A stretch of DNA of 64,000 bases from Xylogone sp. PMI_703. Lineage: Eukaryota > Ascomycota > Leotiomycetes. The notes below the pieces were generated by a model, which was not told where the DNA came from, made no database searches, and saw only the letters and a list, made by a program, of their open reading frames with translations. The stretch is from NCBI GenBank assembly GCA_021399445.1, contig JAJTUQ010000004.1:3782001-3846000 (forward strand), given 5' to 3'. Positions within the stretch are counted from its first letter, which is position 1, and every line of letters starts with the position of its first letter. This document shows, piece after piece, positions 1 through 10,259 of this stretch. Both the position numbers and the translations under genes were made by a program.

Positions 1-1148
1 TAAGGCCAGAATGCTCGATATGTTGAACTGATGGAGTCCCTAGATTAATGTTACCCACTGAGGTTAATATGAAGCGATTTCGGGAGCGCACACACCAGGC
101 GGCGTCGCTGCGTTGGCCACCCTCAGGCCAGGAACGCTAATGTCAGGGACCTGATCTTATCGACCCTGGGCCAAAAATTCCACAGAGGATAAGATACTGT
201 GAAGTTAGGCACAAAGTGAATCCAAAGTCATAAAAAATCAACAATCCAATGGGTCAGCTATAGCCCTATATGCTAGATCGCTATTAAGAAAAAAATAAGA
301 AACAGAAATGGCTGTGCTCCTGTCTTAATTCAGGGTCCCGAAGTATCTTTCCCCAATTGAGTCGATGGCAACTACGGCGAACCACACATACAGTAGATCC
401 GAAAGTACGAATGGTCACCTGCAATTGCTCCAACGCCGCATTGCAAAAAGTAGTTTATGGGCATAAAGCCGATCTCAATGCCATAAGTAGCAATGAATTT
501 GATGCCTCTATTGTCCTGTGCTGCATCATGAAGTAAGAAGAGCTTGTATATAGTTCTCTATATTACTCAATTGGGCGAGCTCGAGGATCTCGCAGCTGTC
601 CAGTACAGGAGACAATACTCGGCGGTTTCCAGAAACTGAAGCAGCTGGATGGTGACTCCGTGTGACACCTGAAAAGCCCATAATACTAATAGTTACATAA
701 TATGGCATGGTTTTTTGCCATGATCCTGGGAACACCTTGAGTACGTGCCCGCTTGATCAGGAATAGAACCGCGTGCCACAATGAGAGATTTATTGGTTTT
801 TCGAATGAACGTCCATCCAGTCAACCGTAGCAATGCCCCCGTCACCAAGCTTTTAATCTCAAGAGGGGACATTTGGTTGGGGGGTTCTTTTAAGCGGCGC
901 AAGCGTGCTAGCCCAAAAGATTTCCATCGATAACAATCGGACCTCCCTAACAGAGTTGCAAGCTTCTCGTAGAAATATTTCAACCTGCCCATCTTTTCCT
1001 CGTCTTTTCTCCCTTTCTTCTCTCAAGCTGCCAATATCCCCTTTCATAGAGAGCCTTGCTGTACCCTTTGACAGGTTTCAAGCAAACTCAAAGCTCCAAC
1101 CCTACCTTCACTTTGTGACTGAAATTCTAAATTACACCGCCACTCAAA
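1..1148. promoter_or_regulatory. upstream region of HMG-CoA synthase, no gene seen
   Basis: No convincing coding region or RNA gene is visible. Short open frames on both strands lack recognisable domains. A pyrimidine-rich tract at about 990-1023, followed by a short leader to the ATG at 1149, resembles the CT-rich core promoters common in filamentous fungi. No sterol-response element could be assigned with confidence. Confidence 0.4.
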
Positions 1149-2738
1149 ATGGCTACGCGTCCCCAGAACATTGGCATCAAGGCCATTGAAATTTATTTCC
1201 CGGGCCAGGTAAGCCAGGAATCCCCTCTACAAAGGTTAAATACATTCTGGACTCGTACTAATTTGTCTGCCTCTCAGTGTGTCGACCAGGCCGAGCTCGA
1301 GAAGTTCGATGGCGTTAGTCAGGGGAAATACACAATCGGTCTGGGACAGACCAAGATGAGCTTCTGTGATGACAGAGAAGGTAAGCAGAAGCTAGTATTT
1401 CGACCTACAACCACAGAGCAAAGCTAATCAAATCAATGTCCAGACATCTACTCTTTTGCTCTCACCACCGTCTCAAACCTTCTGAGCAAGTACAACATCG
1501 ACACCAACAGCATTGGCCGTCTCGAGGTCGGCACAGAAACTCTCTTGGACAAGTCAAAGTCCGTCAAATCAGTGCTTATGCAGCTATTCGGTGACAACAC
1601 TTCCATCGAGGGTGTTGATACCGTCAATGCTTGCTACGGTGGTACAAATGCTTTATTCAATACTGTCAACTGGATCGAGTCCTCCGGCTGGGATGGACGA
1701 GATGCTATCGTTGTGGCAGGAGATATTGCTCTCTATGCTAAGGGTGCTGCCCGACCTACTGGAGGAGCTGGTTGCGTTGCCATGTTGATTGGCCCCGATG
1801 CACCTATTGTCGTTGAACCAGGCCTCAGGGGCAGCTACATGCAACACGCTTACGATTTCTACAAGCCAGATTTCACCAGCGAGTACCCTGTCGTTGATGG
1901 CCACTTCTCCATGCAATGCTACACCGAGGCTGTAGATGCATGCTACAGAGCTTACAACGCACGGGAAGCCAAGTTAAAGGCTGTCGCAAACGGAACCAAC
2001 GGCCACACCAATGGTCACACCAACGGCACCACCGAAGAATCTTCCGTCCCTAAGACTCCGATTGATCGATTTGACTACATGGCATTCCATGCCCCTACTT
2101 GCAAGCTCGTTGCAAAATCATATGGTCGTTTGCTCTACAACGACTATATTGCTGACCCCACGGCCCCAGCTTTTGCTGATGTCCCAGCTGAGCTCCGAGA
2201 TATGGACTATAAGAAGTCTTTGACCGACAAGCTTGTTGAGAAGACCTTCATGGGTCTAACCAAGAAGCGTTTCAACGAGCGTGTGCAGCCTAGCATCAAC
2301 GTGCCAACTCAGTGCGGTAACATGTACTGCGGTAGCGTCTATGCTGGTGTCGCTAGCTTGATCTCTCGCGTTGACAGCGATACTCTCCAGGGCAAGAGAG
2401 TTGGAGTCTTTAGCTACGGAAGTGGTTTGGCCTCCAGTATGTTCTCTTTGAAGATCAATGGCTCAACGAAGAAATTCCAAGAGATTCTGAATATCGAGGA
2501 GAGACTTGAGGCTCGTAAGGTTTTACCACCACAGACCTACGATGAGGTAAGCATCAGAAACTTTAAATTAGTGATCTTTTTGTGGCTAATATCGCTATAG
2601 ATGTGCGAGTTACGTAAGAAGGCTCATTTACAAAAGGGATACACCCCAGCTGGCGGCATTGAAAACATCACTAAGGGAACATATTACCTCGTCGAGGTCG
2701 ATGAGATGTTCCGACGAAAATACGAGATCAAAGCATAG
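1149..2738 (+). CDS. erg13: hydroxymethylglutaryl-CoA synthase
   Basis: HMG-CoA synthase condenses acetyl-CoA with acetoacetyl-CoA to give HMG-CoA, the step before HMG-CoA reductase in the mevalonate/ergosterol pathway. The model has four exons (1149-1208, 1278-1380, 1444-2546, 2601-2738) and encodes 467 aa, the usual length for fungal enzymes. The N-terminus reads [20 protein letters not shown]. The catalytic cysteine lies in [13 protein letters not shown], and other family blocks include [18 protein letters not shown] and [19 protein letters not shown], which carries the conserved active-site His. The C-terminus ends [17 protein letters not shown]. An Asn/Gly/His/Thr-rich linker near 1990-2040 interrupts the otherwise conserved core; it lies in a loop and probably does not affect catalysis. 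The start is chosen because it matches the family N-terminus. No other homologue is seen in the window. Confidence 0.96.
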
Positions 2739-3689
2739 AGTGCCGACTTTGGCTCCTCAATCCTTTGAATCGTATAGAAAAGGTATAGAGTTACTGTAGA
2801 GCATCGATCAAGCACATGGTTATATCACGACTGGTATGATAAGCTGGGCGGGGAATGGGTGGGAACTAATGGGTTTAATGAATGATAAGAAAGGAATAGT
2901 GCTTCGATTGCTTGCATGTGGTTTTTTACTGCGATTGCTTATAGACTACTGGGGATTCCAAGTAGAGATGGCAGGGCAGCAGCATCATCATTAGCATTAA
3001 TACCAACTTAGTATAAGAATTTTAATAGCAGATATCAGCTCCCTTTGAAGGGGGTTGATTATTCAATCATTCTGACCAAGTCCAAATAAAATAGTTTCGT
3101 TATTCTCATATTGCTGCGGCTTACACAGGAGTAAAGTTATAACCCTTGTCGGATGTTCAAGTGAATACCAAGAGTCACTTCAATACAATAGAATTCATAT
3201 TCACTCATAACATGACTTCTCTTTATATTTGTTGAACTCGAAGCTACAACTCTACCATCATTTAATTCTCCTACATCTCCAACGATGCCTCCAATACAGC
3301 GTCAAAATGGACAAGTTGGGCGTTATTATCAGATATACAGTAGACACTCCTCATCCCACAACAATTGACGATTGCTGGATGGTTCCAGGAAAAGCGACCG
3401 ATACAAGTGGGTACATCACCAAGAAAGCTTTCTGCAGCAGGCGAGGGCAATAAATAACGCCGAGCAAACCGCCTACTTGCTAGCTCTCCATAAAAATAGC
3501 CCAGACATTTCAAGCTATCCAAGTCCCGACCAGCATAGCTGAGTGGATAAGGGAGACACAGATACTGAACCTAGGAAACCTGACGTCCGTTTACAATACT
3601 ACAGCAATTTCCACTAGTACCACTAGTACTGCTACGCCCAGTGCGAGCGCATCCAATACTACTGGTACTTTATTCATTTGGACTACGTC
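2739..3689. other. intergenic, AT-rich, no gene seen
   Basis: This holds the 3' flank of HMG-CoA synthase and sequence leading into the decayed HNH-like gene. Open frames around 3229-3522 on both strands show no domain. The stretch at about 3590-3680 translates on the plus strand as a Ser/Thr/Ala-rich segment and may be the eroded 5' part of the following pseudogene. Confidence 0.4.
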
Positions 3690-4680
3690 TGGTGCTACAT
3701 CGAGAGCATCAGACTTCCTCGAGGTCAAAGTTGCCCTTTTAACCTCAGAGCCGGATGTTATGACAGCGTATCGAGACAGGTTTTTGAAAGCTCGAAGGTC
3801 GAACAAAATTCATTGCCGCCGCTCTAAATGCTTGTATTAATTTGTTACATGGAGGTGGACAGGATTCATCGTACGAGAGTTGCTGATGTATAAGGATGAC
3901 GGTGATTATATGGTGTATTCTCCAACCTCTGCACCGGGCTTCTTTATCCTAGTAAGCTTAGTAGATCTTGTTGGTACTGACACTAGCTGACACTGATGTA
4001 GTGAGAGAGAGAGCAGTAGAAGAAGCTCAATCGCACCTTCATCCTTCTACTACGTTGGAGCTGGAGCTGGTGTTATACCTAGGTCCAATAGACGTAATGT
4101 TGGACTGCGTGAGACACTACTCGGCCATGACGGCTACCGCTGTGTTATCGCTTGGCAGAGATTGGAAAGCCAGATGATGTTCCATATGGCCTAGTTGAAG
4201 GCGTGAATATCATTCCATCTTCTTATGTCTTCTTAGTAAAAACAAGCCAGTATGCTTAGCATCTCATATGTGGTTTTCTATACCAATGACTAACATATAA
4301 TAGGGGCCCAATCCGCGATGCGTCCAATGCATGGGAGGTTTTGTGGTGCTTCCCTACATTACCTCATGAAGGCATGGGTGTCGATCATATCAATGACCCA
4401 TCAAATGGTATGATACTGAGTTTTGATATATAGAGATGCTTCAGCATGATGCATGTGCCTTGCAATTATATCTAACACCTCGTGTAGGAGATTCCCACTG
4501 GAGCTAGAACTTTCTTAGCTCCGATGGGTTCAGCGCTTAATATGCTTATGAGGCGTTTAGGATTGCTTTGAGAATATGCACGACGAAGTAAAGGCTTGCA
4601 GGATAGAATTAACCCTGTTTGCAGGGAAGACCGCATATTAGATGAGGACGGCAGCACAGATATTTCTCATTATCTCAGCC
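3690..4680 (+). pseudogene. decayed fungal HNH-endonuclease-domain (HNH_2-like) gene
   Basis: Pieces of one protein family appear in order but in different frames. They are AYRDRFLKAR near 3765, FIAAALNACINLL near 3809-3847, LRETLLGHDGYRCVI near 4105-4150, then after a frame change KPDDVPYGLVEGVNIIPSSY near 4170-4230. After an intron-like gap ending in a CTAAC branch site and AG (near 4303) come SNAWEVLWCFPTLPHEGMGV and DHINDPSNGMILSFDI near 4325-4430, then a stop. The order (D-G-YRCV, an IIPSS block, a DPSNG..L block) matches fungal proteins with an HNH_2 domain as I know them. Several frameshifts and stops mean it cannot make the full protein. The many AT-biased changes fit repeat-induced point mutation or simple drift. 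A second relic of the same family appears at 16985-17110. The exact 5' limit is uncertain. Confidence 0.6.
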
Positions 4681-4763
4681 TTAGTCTATGGCGAAGTGTT
4701 GCTAGCTAGTAGTTCAGGACGATAATACTATCTACCACTCAATTGATATTTGAGAGGGCGGGC

Positions 4764-5603
4764 TCATTTCTGGACAATTTGCTCCAGTTTACCGGTCTTT
4801 ATATCAAAGAGGTATCCGACAACTTCAATCTCCTTGGATAGATATGGACTGTCTCTCACTCGCGCTACATCTTCCTCCAAAGCCTTCTTATGACTAGATA
4901 ATTCAATACCTGTTAGTCATCACTACTTTTGAGACCTTAAACTATAGTATTACGCACTCTTGAATGTGACCAAACTCCATCTCATCGATTTCCTTTGAGT
5001 GCTCTGGAGCTAGAGACTTCACACGTTGGCGGACCGCCTCATTTGTTTGGTGGGTTAGTCCGCAGTCTAAGAGAAATGTTAGTCTCAGCTAAGATTATTC
5101 AATATATATGTTACCAGTGTGATGGATAACAGCAATTGTGCTGAGAGGCACCATGCCTTCTAAGACGATTAGAGACCTCAATGCATCGACGGTTCTACCG
5201 CCAGCAACGCGAACGATAGTAGCCTCTAGACGGTCACATCAGCAAAGCCAACCGAAAAATAGTGATATATCAAGTGAGTTTGTTACCTCCTGGGGCAATT
5301 TGCATGAACTGATCTGGGTGTACTCTCGGATCGGAGCAAATCACTATAGGAGACAATAGTTAGTGTTTAAAACTGGACACTCTCTTGAGCCTCTTGTTGT
5401 TAGACATTGAGACTGACCAATAACCGTTTGCACTCTTCCAGGGGAAGGCATTGATCGCAGGTCAGCCACAGATGGAGGAGGAGCATGGTTCTTTGCATAT
5501 TCCCTGCGCCACAGTGTTATTAGTCGCCATAGCTTCCTTAGTCTCAACAGAAACACCCTTACTTATTTCGGTCCACGAATGTTTGGACTGTTTGGAACTT
5601 CAT
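4764..5603 (-). CDS. beta-class carbonic anhydrase
   Basis: This zinc enzyme interconverts CO2 and bicarbonate. The minus-strand model has six exons (5603-5563, 5503-5418, 5343-5287, 5225-5115, 5066-4958, 4893-4764) and gives 177 aa with all phases agreeing. It reads MKFQTVQTFVDRNKEYAKNH at the start. The signature block VICSDPRVHPDQF supplies the first zinc Cys and the Asp/Arg dyad. AVIHHTDCGLT supplies the zinc His and second Cys. The C-terminus is VGYLFDIKTGKLEQIVQK. The length fits the short, single-domain beta-CA type rather than the longer Nce103-like form with an N-terminal extension. No targeting signal is obvious, so a cytosolic location is likely. Six exons for so small a protein is dense. 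Its neighbours are the HNH-like pseudogene and a DUF3237 gene, and no functional link is evident. Confidence 0.88.
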
Positions 5604-6430
5604 TGTAATTTATAATGATTTAGATTTTGTTGCTGGAATCGGTTTATATTGTGGTATTGTCATGATGAAGCAAAGGGTGAGCAAATCCGCTCCCTTAAAT
5701 ACCTCCTTTACATCAAATCTCTATTATTCATGAGTATTCATCACTCGGTTTAACCAAACCCCCGATTTGTCTTGGCGATTTTTGCTTCCATCTTTGCTTC
5801 CCATCCAGAGTGCTTGAATTCACGTAGCTGTAGTGTCATAAAGAGGTTATGTAAGTTTTATCAACTAGCTAGTTCCGGAAGTTAAAAGCCGCTGAGTTTG
5901 GAACCAGGGGGTGAAACAAATACGGTGAAGGCCGAGGTTCCATCAGATACCGATATACTAGTTTGCTAGTAACTGTTCGTTCCCCAGATCTTCGCGGTAG
6001 CGTAGAAGATAGGAGTTTGCCTTAGTAAGCTATCGAGACTATCCAGGCTTGGATGAGAATGCCGCCAAGCTTTGTTAGCTTCCACCCTAGTTACTCCACA
6101 CTGCAACTACGGTACATCGATGCAGTCAGACATCTAATCCAGACGAGTCACATCACTAAACACCAGATATTTAGATTCCGTCGCTATTCATTGATATTTT
6201 CATCTTCTAGGCTGGTTGCCATGAAATTCAGGATATCTAAATAAAGACGGATGTGGTAGCACGAAAAAAGCATCTTAATGGGAGTATTCTAAACTAGATA
6301 TTCGGGCGCCTGGCAATCTCCATTCATCTCCCAATTGACTATCAGATTTGACCTTCATCTCAGGGATATTTTCACGGTTCATGTGAGTGCATAGAGTAAG
6401 GCAATAGTAGCCCATCTCCCAAAAGCAAAA
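5604..6430. other. intergenic, no gene seen
   Basis: This lies between the carbonic anhydrase promoter (minus strand) and the 3' end of the DUF3237 gene. Only short open frames without recognisable motifs are present. The sequence is AT-rich. Confidence 0.4.
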
Positions 6431-6949
6431 TCATTTGAGAACTCGAAAAATCGTGTAATCTACTCTCTCAACACCAGTGGGACCAAGTATCAACTGGACC
6501 TTGCCAATCAAAATAGAAAAATTCATCCATCGGAATTGCGAACTAGATGTGTTGCAGAAAATGACCTCCATTCCGCCCAGCTCAGGAGGCGTCTTAGCAT
6601 TGGGCGGTGGCGCAGACGTGTCCGGCATTTTACCATCCAGAGCCATCATCGTGGGCTTATCTAGATAATCAAATCCTACGCTCTGGAAGCGGAAAAGTGT
6701 GCCGGATTCATCTTTTGCGATAACTTGGAGATCAACTTCGAGGATCTGACCATCAACATGTCGTGTGCAATAATCCCCACCGCCTGATTGAACAGTTGCG
6801 ATGTGTTTACCCTCAGGTGTAGTAATTGAACCTCCGGTAACTTCAATCCAATTTGCTTTTCCTCGCGGAGTTTCGCCAGCGTCAAGCGGCGGACCGGGGA
6901 AAAGTTGCATGTCTGCAACATGCTGCAAAGTGGGCGTAGCAAACACCAT
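6431..6949 (-). CDS. DUF3237 family protein
   Basis: This single-exon gene encodes 172 aa. The sequence has the features of DUF3237/UPF0311 proteins: an early Gly-Pro-Pro-Leu-Asp-Ala-Gly segment, GGSITTPEGKHIATVQSGGGDY, a strand-rich middle (GQILEVDLQVIAKDESGTLF) and a C-terminal VERVDYTIFRVLK strand. The family forms a small beta-barrel of unknown biochemical role. In fungi, members occur scattered and sometimes near secondary-metabolism genes, but nothing here shows a substrate. No signal peptide or membrane segment is visible, so it is probably cytosolic. The ATG at 6949 is the first in frame and gives a full-length domain. The MITE-like element and the Zn2Cys6 regulator lie upstream. Confidence 0.75.
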   Translation of the reverse strand: MVFATPTLQHVADMQLFPGPPLDAGETPRGKANWIEVTGGSITTPEGKHIATVQSGGGDYCTRHVDGQILEVDLQVIAKDESGTLFRFQSVGFDYLDKPTMMALDGKMPDTSAPPPNAKTPPELGGMEVIFCNTSSSQFRWMNFSILIGKVQLILGPTGVERVDYTIFRVLK

Positions 6950-7336
6950 ATTGTAAAAAGAATATGGACTTTCAATGCGGAGAAAATGAAACTACATTTT
7001 GAAGCAATAAAGGGTTTTACGGCATATACTCTCTTTATATATAACTCATCTAGGAGTGTCAGCTGGGATAGAATCTAGCCCAAAGTAGTTTGTTATCTCG
7101 CCAAGTCAGAAGGACCTGGGTGTATGGTGTACCATCTGAGGGTCTTCTGCCATTCTAAGCAAACGACATTTTGAAATTTTGACGATTTGATTTTAGAGAG
7201 TTAAGTCACCTTAAACCCACTAAAGTTAACCTTAACCTATTCACTGATTAACGTGCTTGATTATGGACTAATGAAACGTATAGAATATAGTAGAACTCGT
7301 ACAGAGAGCCAACGGCCGTTGGTCGTTGGCACGTAT

Positions 7337-7430
7337 TACTACTGTATAGTCTTACTCAGCTGATACTATTGTAGAGTCTTATCCAGCTGTTACTATTGCA
7401 GAGTCCTACTGTAGAGCCTTACTCAGCTAT
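7337..7430. repeat. short tandem repeat, period about 27 bp
   Basis: About three and a half imperfect copies share the pattern TACTAtTGTAgAGTCTTA followed by CTCAGCTg. Copies begin near 7337, 7364 and 7391, and the last is shortened by a deletion. It lies inside the MITE-like element. Confidence 0.7.
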
Positions 7431-7475
7431 CATTCAGCCGAGGGTTCACAGATGGACGATGTTCAAGCACAGTTG

Positions 7476-7559
7476 TATTAGGGCGTATTTGGATTCGGCT
7501 TCTCAGCTCCTTCTGCCAACAGAAGGAGCTGAGAAGCCGAATCCAAATACGCCCTAATA
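7476..7559. repeat. perfect 40-bp inverted repeat with 4-nt loop
   Basis: Positions 7476-7515 and 7520-7559 are exact reverse complements separated by CCAA. The arms begin TATTAGGGCG and end CCTTCTG at the loop. Such a long, mismatch-free hairpin will fold on itself as DNA or RNA. It could be a fold-back repeat recently formed in the element, or a hairpin RNA precursor. Confidence 0.92.
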
Positions 7560-8054
7560 GTTATACAAGCCACTCAGTATAGGCTACCTGACGTCTATCG
7601 GCTGCCGGCTTTTAGGCGTCTTGTATGAGCTCAACCGTACTGTATAGCCAACAACTACGGTTGTTGGCAATTGTTGAGTCCCAGAATCTTATCTATTAAT
7701 CGGCAATAATGCGCAAACGAGTGAGTTCTCCAAAAAGTTAAATCATCCAATAGTCAAAATATCAAAATGGCGTTCGCTTTGGAATATTGGAAGACCCCTC
7801 ACATGGTACACTTTAGTGGGGCAACCTGATAACTTGTACATCCGGGGTACATATGCTGCCGGAGGAATTATATACCCCGAAGGAAAAGCAACATGATTGC
7901 CTCTGCCGAACATTGCTTAGTGAATCTGTGGGACCGGGTGTACTTGTATTACAAGCAGGGGACCAGCCATGACCAGGCATAAATTTCGCCAAGACGCAAA
8001 CATGTCACTTCAAACACACTGTTACCTGCTCCTTTACACTTAGCATTAAAGAGG

Positions 8055-9787
8055 ATGAAGGTCAAGAGCAAGTTCGTTTGCCATACATGCCGACGGAGTA
8101 AACTGGGCGTGAGCATTTCACTATTCCAAGTCTAGAGCCAAGGAATTCTGTTGACAATTGCTGCATAGTGCGATGGCAAACGGCCCTCCTGCGGCCAGTG
8201 TTCACTGAGGTCTAAGGAATGTGTGTATCGACATGACTGGGCCTTTGTCCGGCAAGAAATTGGTGATACTCTTCCGGATAGCCGTTTAAGAAGCCCCTTG
8301 AGATCGACTTCTGTTAAGGCTGTATCAATTAACGCCACCAAAAAGCTTGATAGGAGATCGAAGAGCCACCTCAAGGCCCAGCTCCTCACGAAAGCATTTC
8401 CGGCAACACCTTACCGGTCCCCGCTGGAAGAGTTGACTGCTGTAGTAGTTGTTAATTATGTACCCTCTAAACTATCACTTGCTGGTTCAAGCCAGGGAGT
8501 AGAAAAATCCCGAATATGTGGAATGTGGATGGAAGTACTTCCACGACTCGCATCACAGACAAGAAGTGAATATGTCCTCTCGTCTGCTTTACGGGCACTC
8601 GCAATATCCACTTTAAACCGAGGAGATTCTGGGCAATTAGCATTGGAAGAGTCAACCCGCTCGTACCAGTCTGCCATTCATGCCCTAAGAGCGCGGATTA
8701 CGAACATTCCTTACTCCTTGCATACGGAGTTCCTTGCTGCAATGATGTGTCTTACTATGGTAGAAGTAAGCCAGTAATCTAAGCGGCCATGCTGTTATCT
8801 TTTGTGCTTTACTTACGGATATATAGTTCACACATCCTACCTCTCGATATGGGTGGATGTCACATATCGATGGAGTAAGTCAATTTATTCAGCGCATAAG
8901 TCCCGAAGTGTACTCCAACGGTATACTCCATCAGTTATTGATCGGCTTCTGGCCAATATTGGTAAGCCAACACCGCTACAAATGCAGTTTCACAATCAGA
9001 TGAAAGATCGGGTTTAGTTAACGCAGTCTAACAGCTTTTGAAAAGCTTCTATTCACGTACATCAACGTTCCTGGCTCTTAGCAACTGGCAGTCTATACCA
9101 TTCAAAGTATACTCTCCGTCGCCTATGCAGCTTCTCTTCAACCATGCAGCTCATATCCCTTCACTGCTAGAGAGATATGACCATCTATGCAGCATTGATT
9201 CTAATAACGTATTACCAACCGCAATTGACCTCAAAGGATCATTATCCAGTGTCCTTGCTTCCTTACACCAATGGCAGGGATCATACGATGCTGGAGCTTC
9301 CGGACCGCTATACTGGTGGAGAGATCAAGAAGAAGGAACATTTTCCAAGTCAATCTATTTCCAAAACATACAAGTCGCCAATATTTTTACCCATCTATGG
9401 GCGTTTCAGATTATTTGCCAATGGCATATGATTGAACTTGATCTGAAGTTCTTTACTAAGGTGTCATCTCCTGCACCGTCTCAGAAGATCCATGATATCT
9501 TACACCTGGCACGTCTCATCCAGCAAAGCATGGACTACCTAAATCGAAGTGAATTCAGACTTTTTGGACCCGCTTCTACTTTATTCCCCCTCAAAGTTGC
9601 ACATGACGCGTCTATGAGATGGGGCCAACTGGAGGATTCGAACATGCAACACTCGTTCAACGAGCGTTTAGATTGGATAGGCCGCAATGGTCTAGGTCTA
9701 ATTTCATTACTATGCCCGCCTTATGACCTACCTCGGCGAAAAGATGATAACTTACCTAGGTTACCGGCTGAGTTAGTTTTTCAATAA
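8055..9787 (+). CDS. Zn2Cys6 fungal transcription factor
   Basis: The four-exon model (8055-8108, 8169-8765, 8827-8961, 9035-9787) gives 512 aa with all intron phases consistent. The N-terminus carries the binuclear zinc cluster CHTCRRSKLG / CDGKRPSCGQCSLRSKEC, with the first intron falling between its third and fourth half-motifs, as is common in this class. The rest (ALRALAISTLNRGD, EFLAAMMCLTMVEF, GWMSHIDGVSQFIQR) resembles the fungal-specific transcription factor domain 2 type of middle region. It would bind CGG-type DNA sites in the nucleus as a regulator. Its targets are unknown. The convergent neighbour is an alpha/beta hydrolase, and a DUF3237 gene is divergent across the MITE-like element; local regulation of these is possible but unproven. 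Confidence 0.88.
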
Positions 9788-10259
9788 CTTTGTATTAAGT
9801 GTAAGAGCTCATGGGCTTTTCTCGGTGCTGGACATCTCAAAGACCCTAGCGGTAAGCAAATAAAGTTATAAACTCTCTCAGATTGTCTGCAGTATGTAAA
9901 ATGCCAAAATCTCGTAACAAGGAGTCTATAGTGTTCCTTGAGATTCATTTGCTAGATTGCAAACCTCTAGAGACTTGACTTGAGAACATATGGGCTCCAT
10001 TAATTCTATAAAAATGTCTTCGGCAGTTTATTATATTCTTATATAGATGAAACTCAACGTTATCGAGTTAGTTATTAGCAGGTGCAGACGATTCCTCATT
10101 CTTGGATATAGTATTAATATCATTATCATTATCAGTATACATGTACCATTCGTAATTCCTGATAATCCCTTCTAACCCCTAACTATAAGGATTATTTCCC
10201 CGTATATGCAGATAGCTCTAAAAACCTCCTATCTAGATGAATTCTTTTGAAGTATATAG
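9788..10259. other. convergent intergenic region, no gene seen
   Basis: This contains the 3' flanks of the Zn2Cys6 gene and the convergent hydrolase gene. It is AT-rich and shows no further feature. Confidence 0.4.

Larger units (their letters stand above)
7308..7668. mobile_element. candidate MITE-like / fold-back element
   Basis: The ends are similar in inverted orientation. The left end at 7308-7330 begins GCCAAC and closes GTTGGC, and the right end at 7647-7668 does the same, so each end is itself a short hairpin. Reverse-complementing the right end gives a close, imperfect match to the left. Inside lie a 27-bp-period tandem repeat (7337-7430) and a perfect hairpin (7476-7559). There is no coding capacity. 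This fits a non-autonomous element. No clear target-site duplication was found, so the boundaries and the mobile nature are inferred. Confidence 0.45.
6950..8054. promoter_or_regulatory. intergenic between DUF3237 gene and Zn2Cys6 regulator, with MITE-like insert
   Basis: This is the divergent promoter region of the DUF3237 gene (minus) and the Zn2Cys6 gene (plus). It holds the candidate element at 7308-7668, annotated separately. Apart from that element no gene is visible. Confidence 0.5.
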
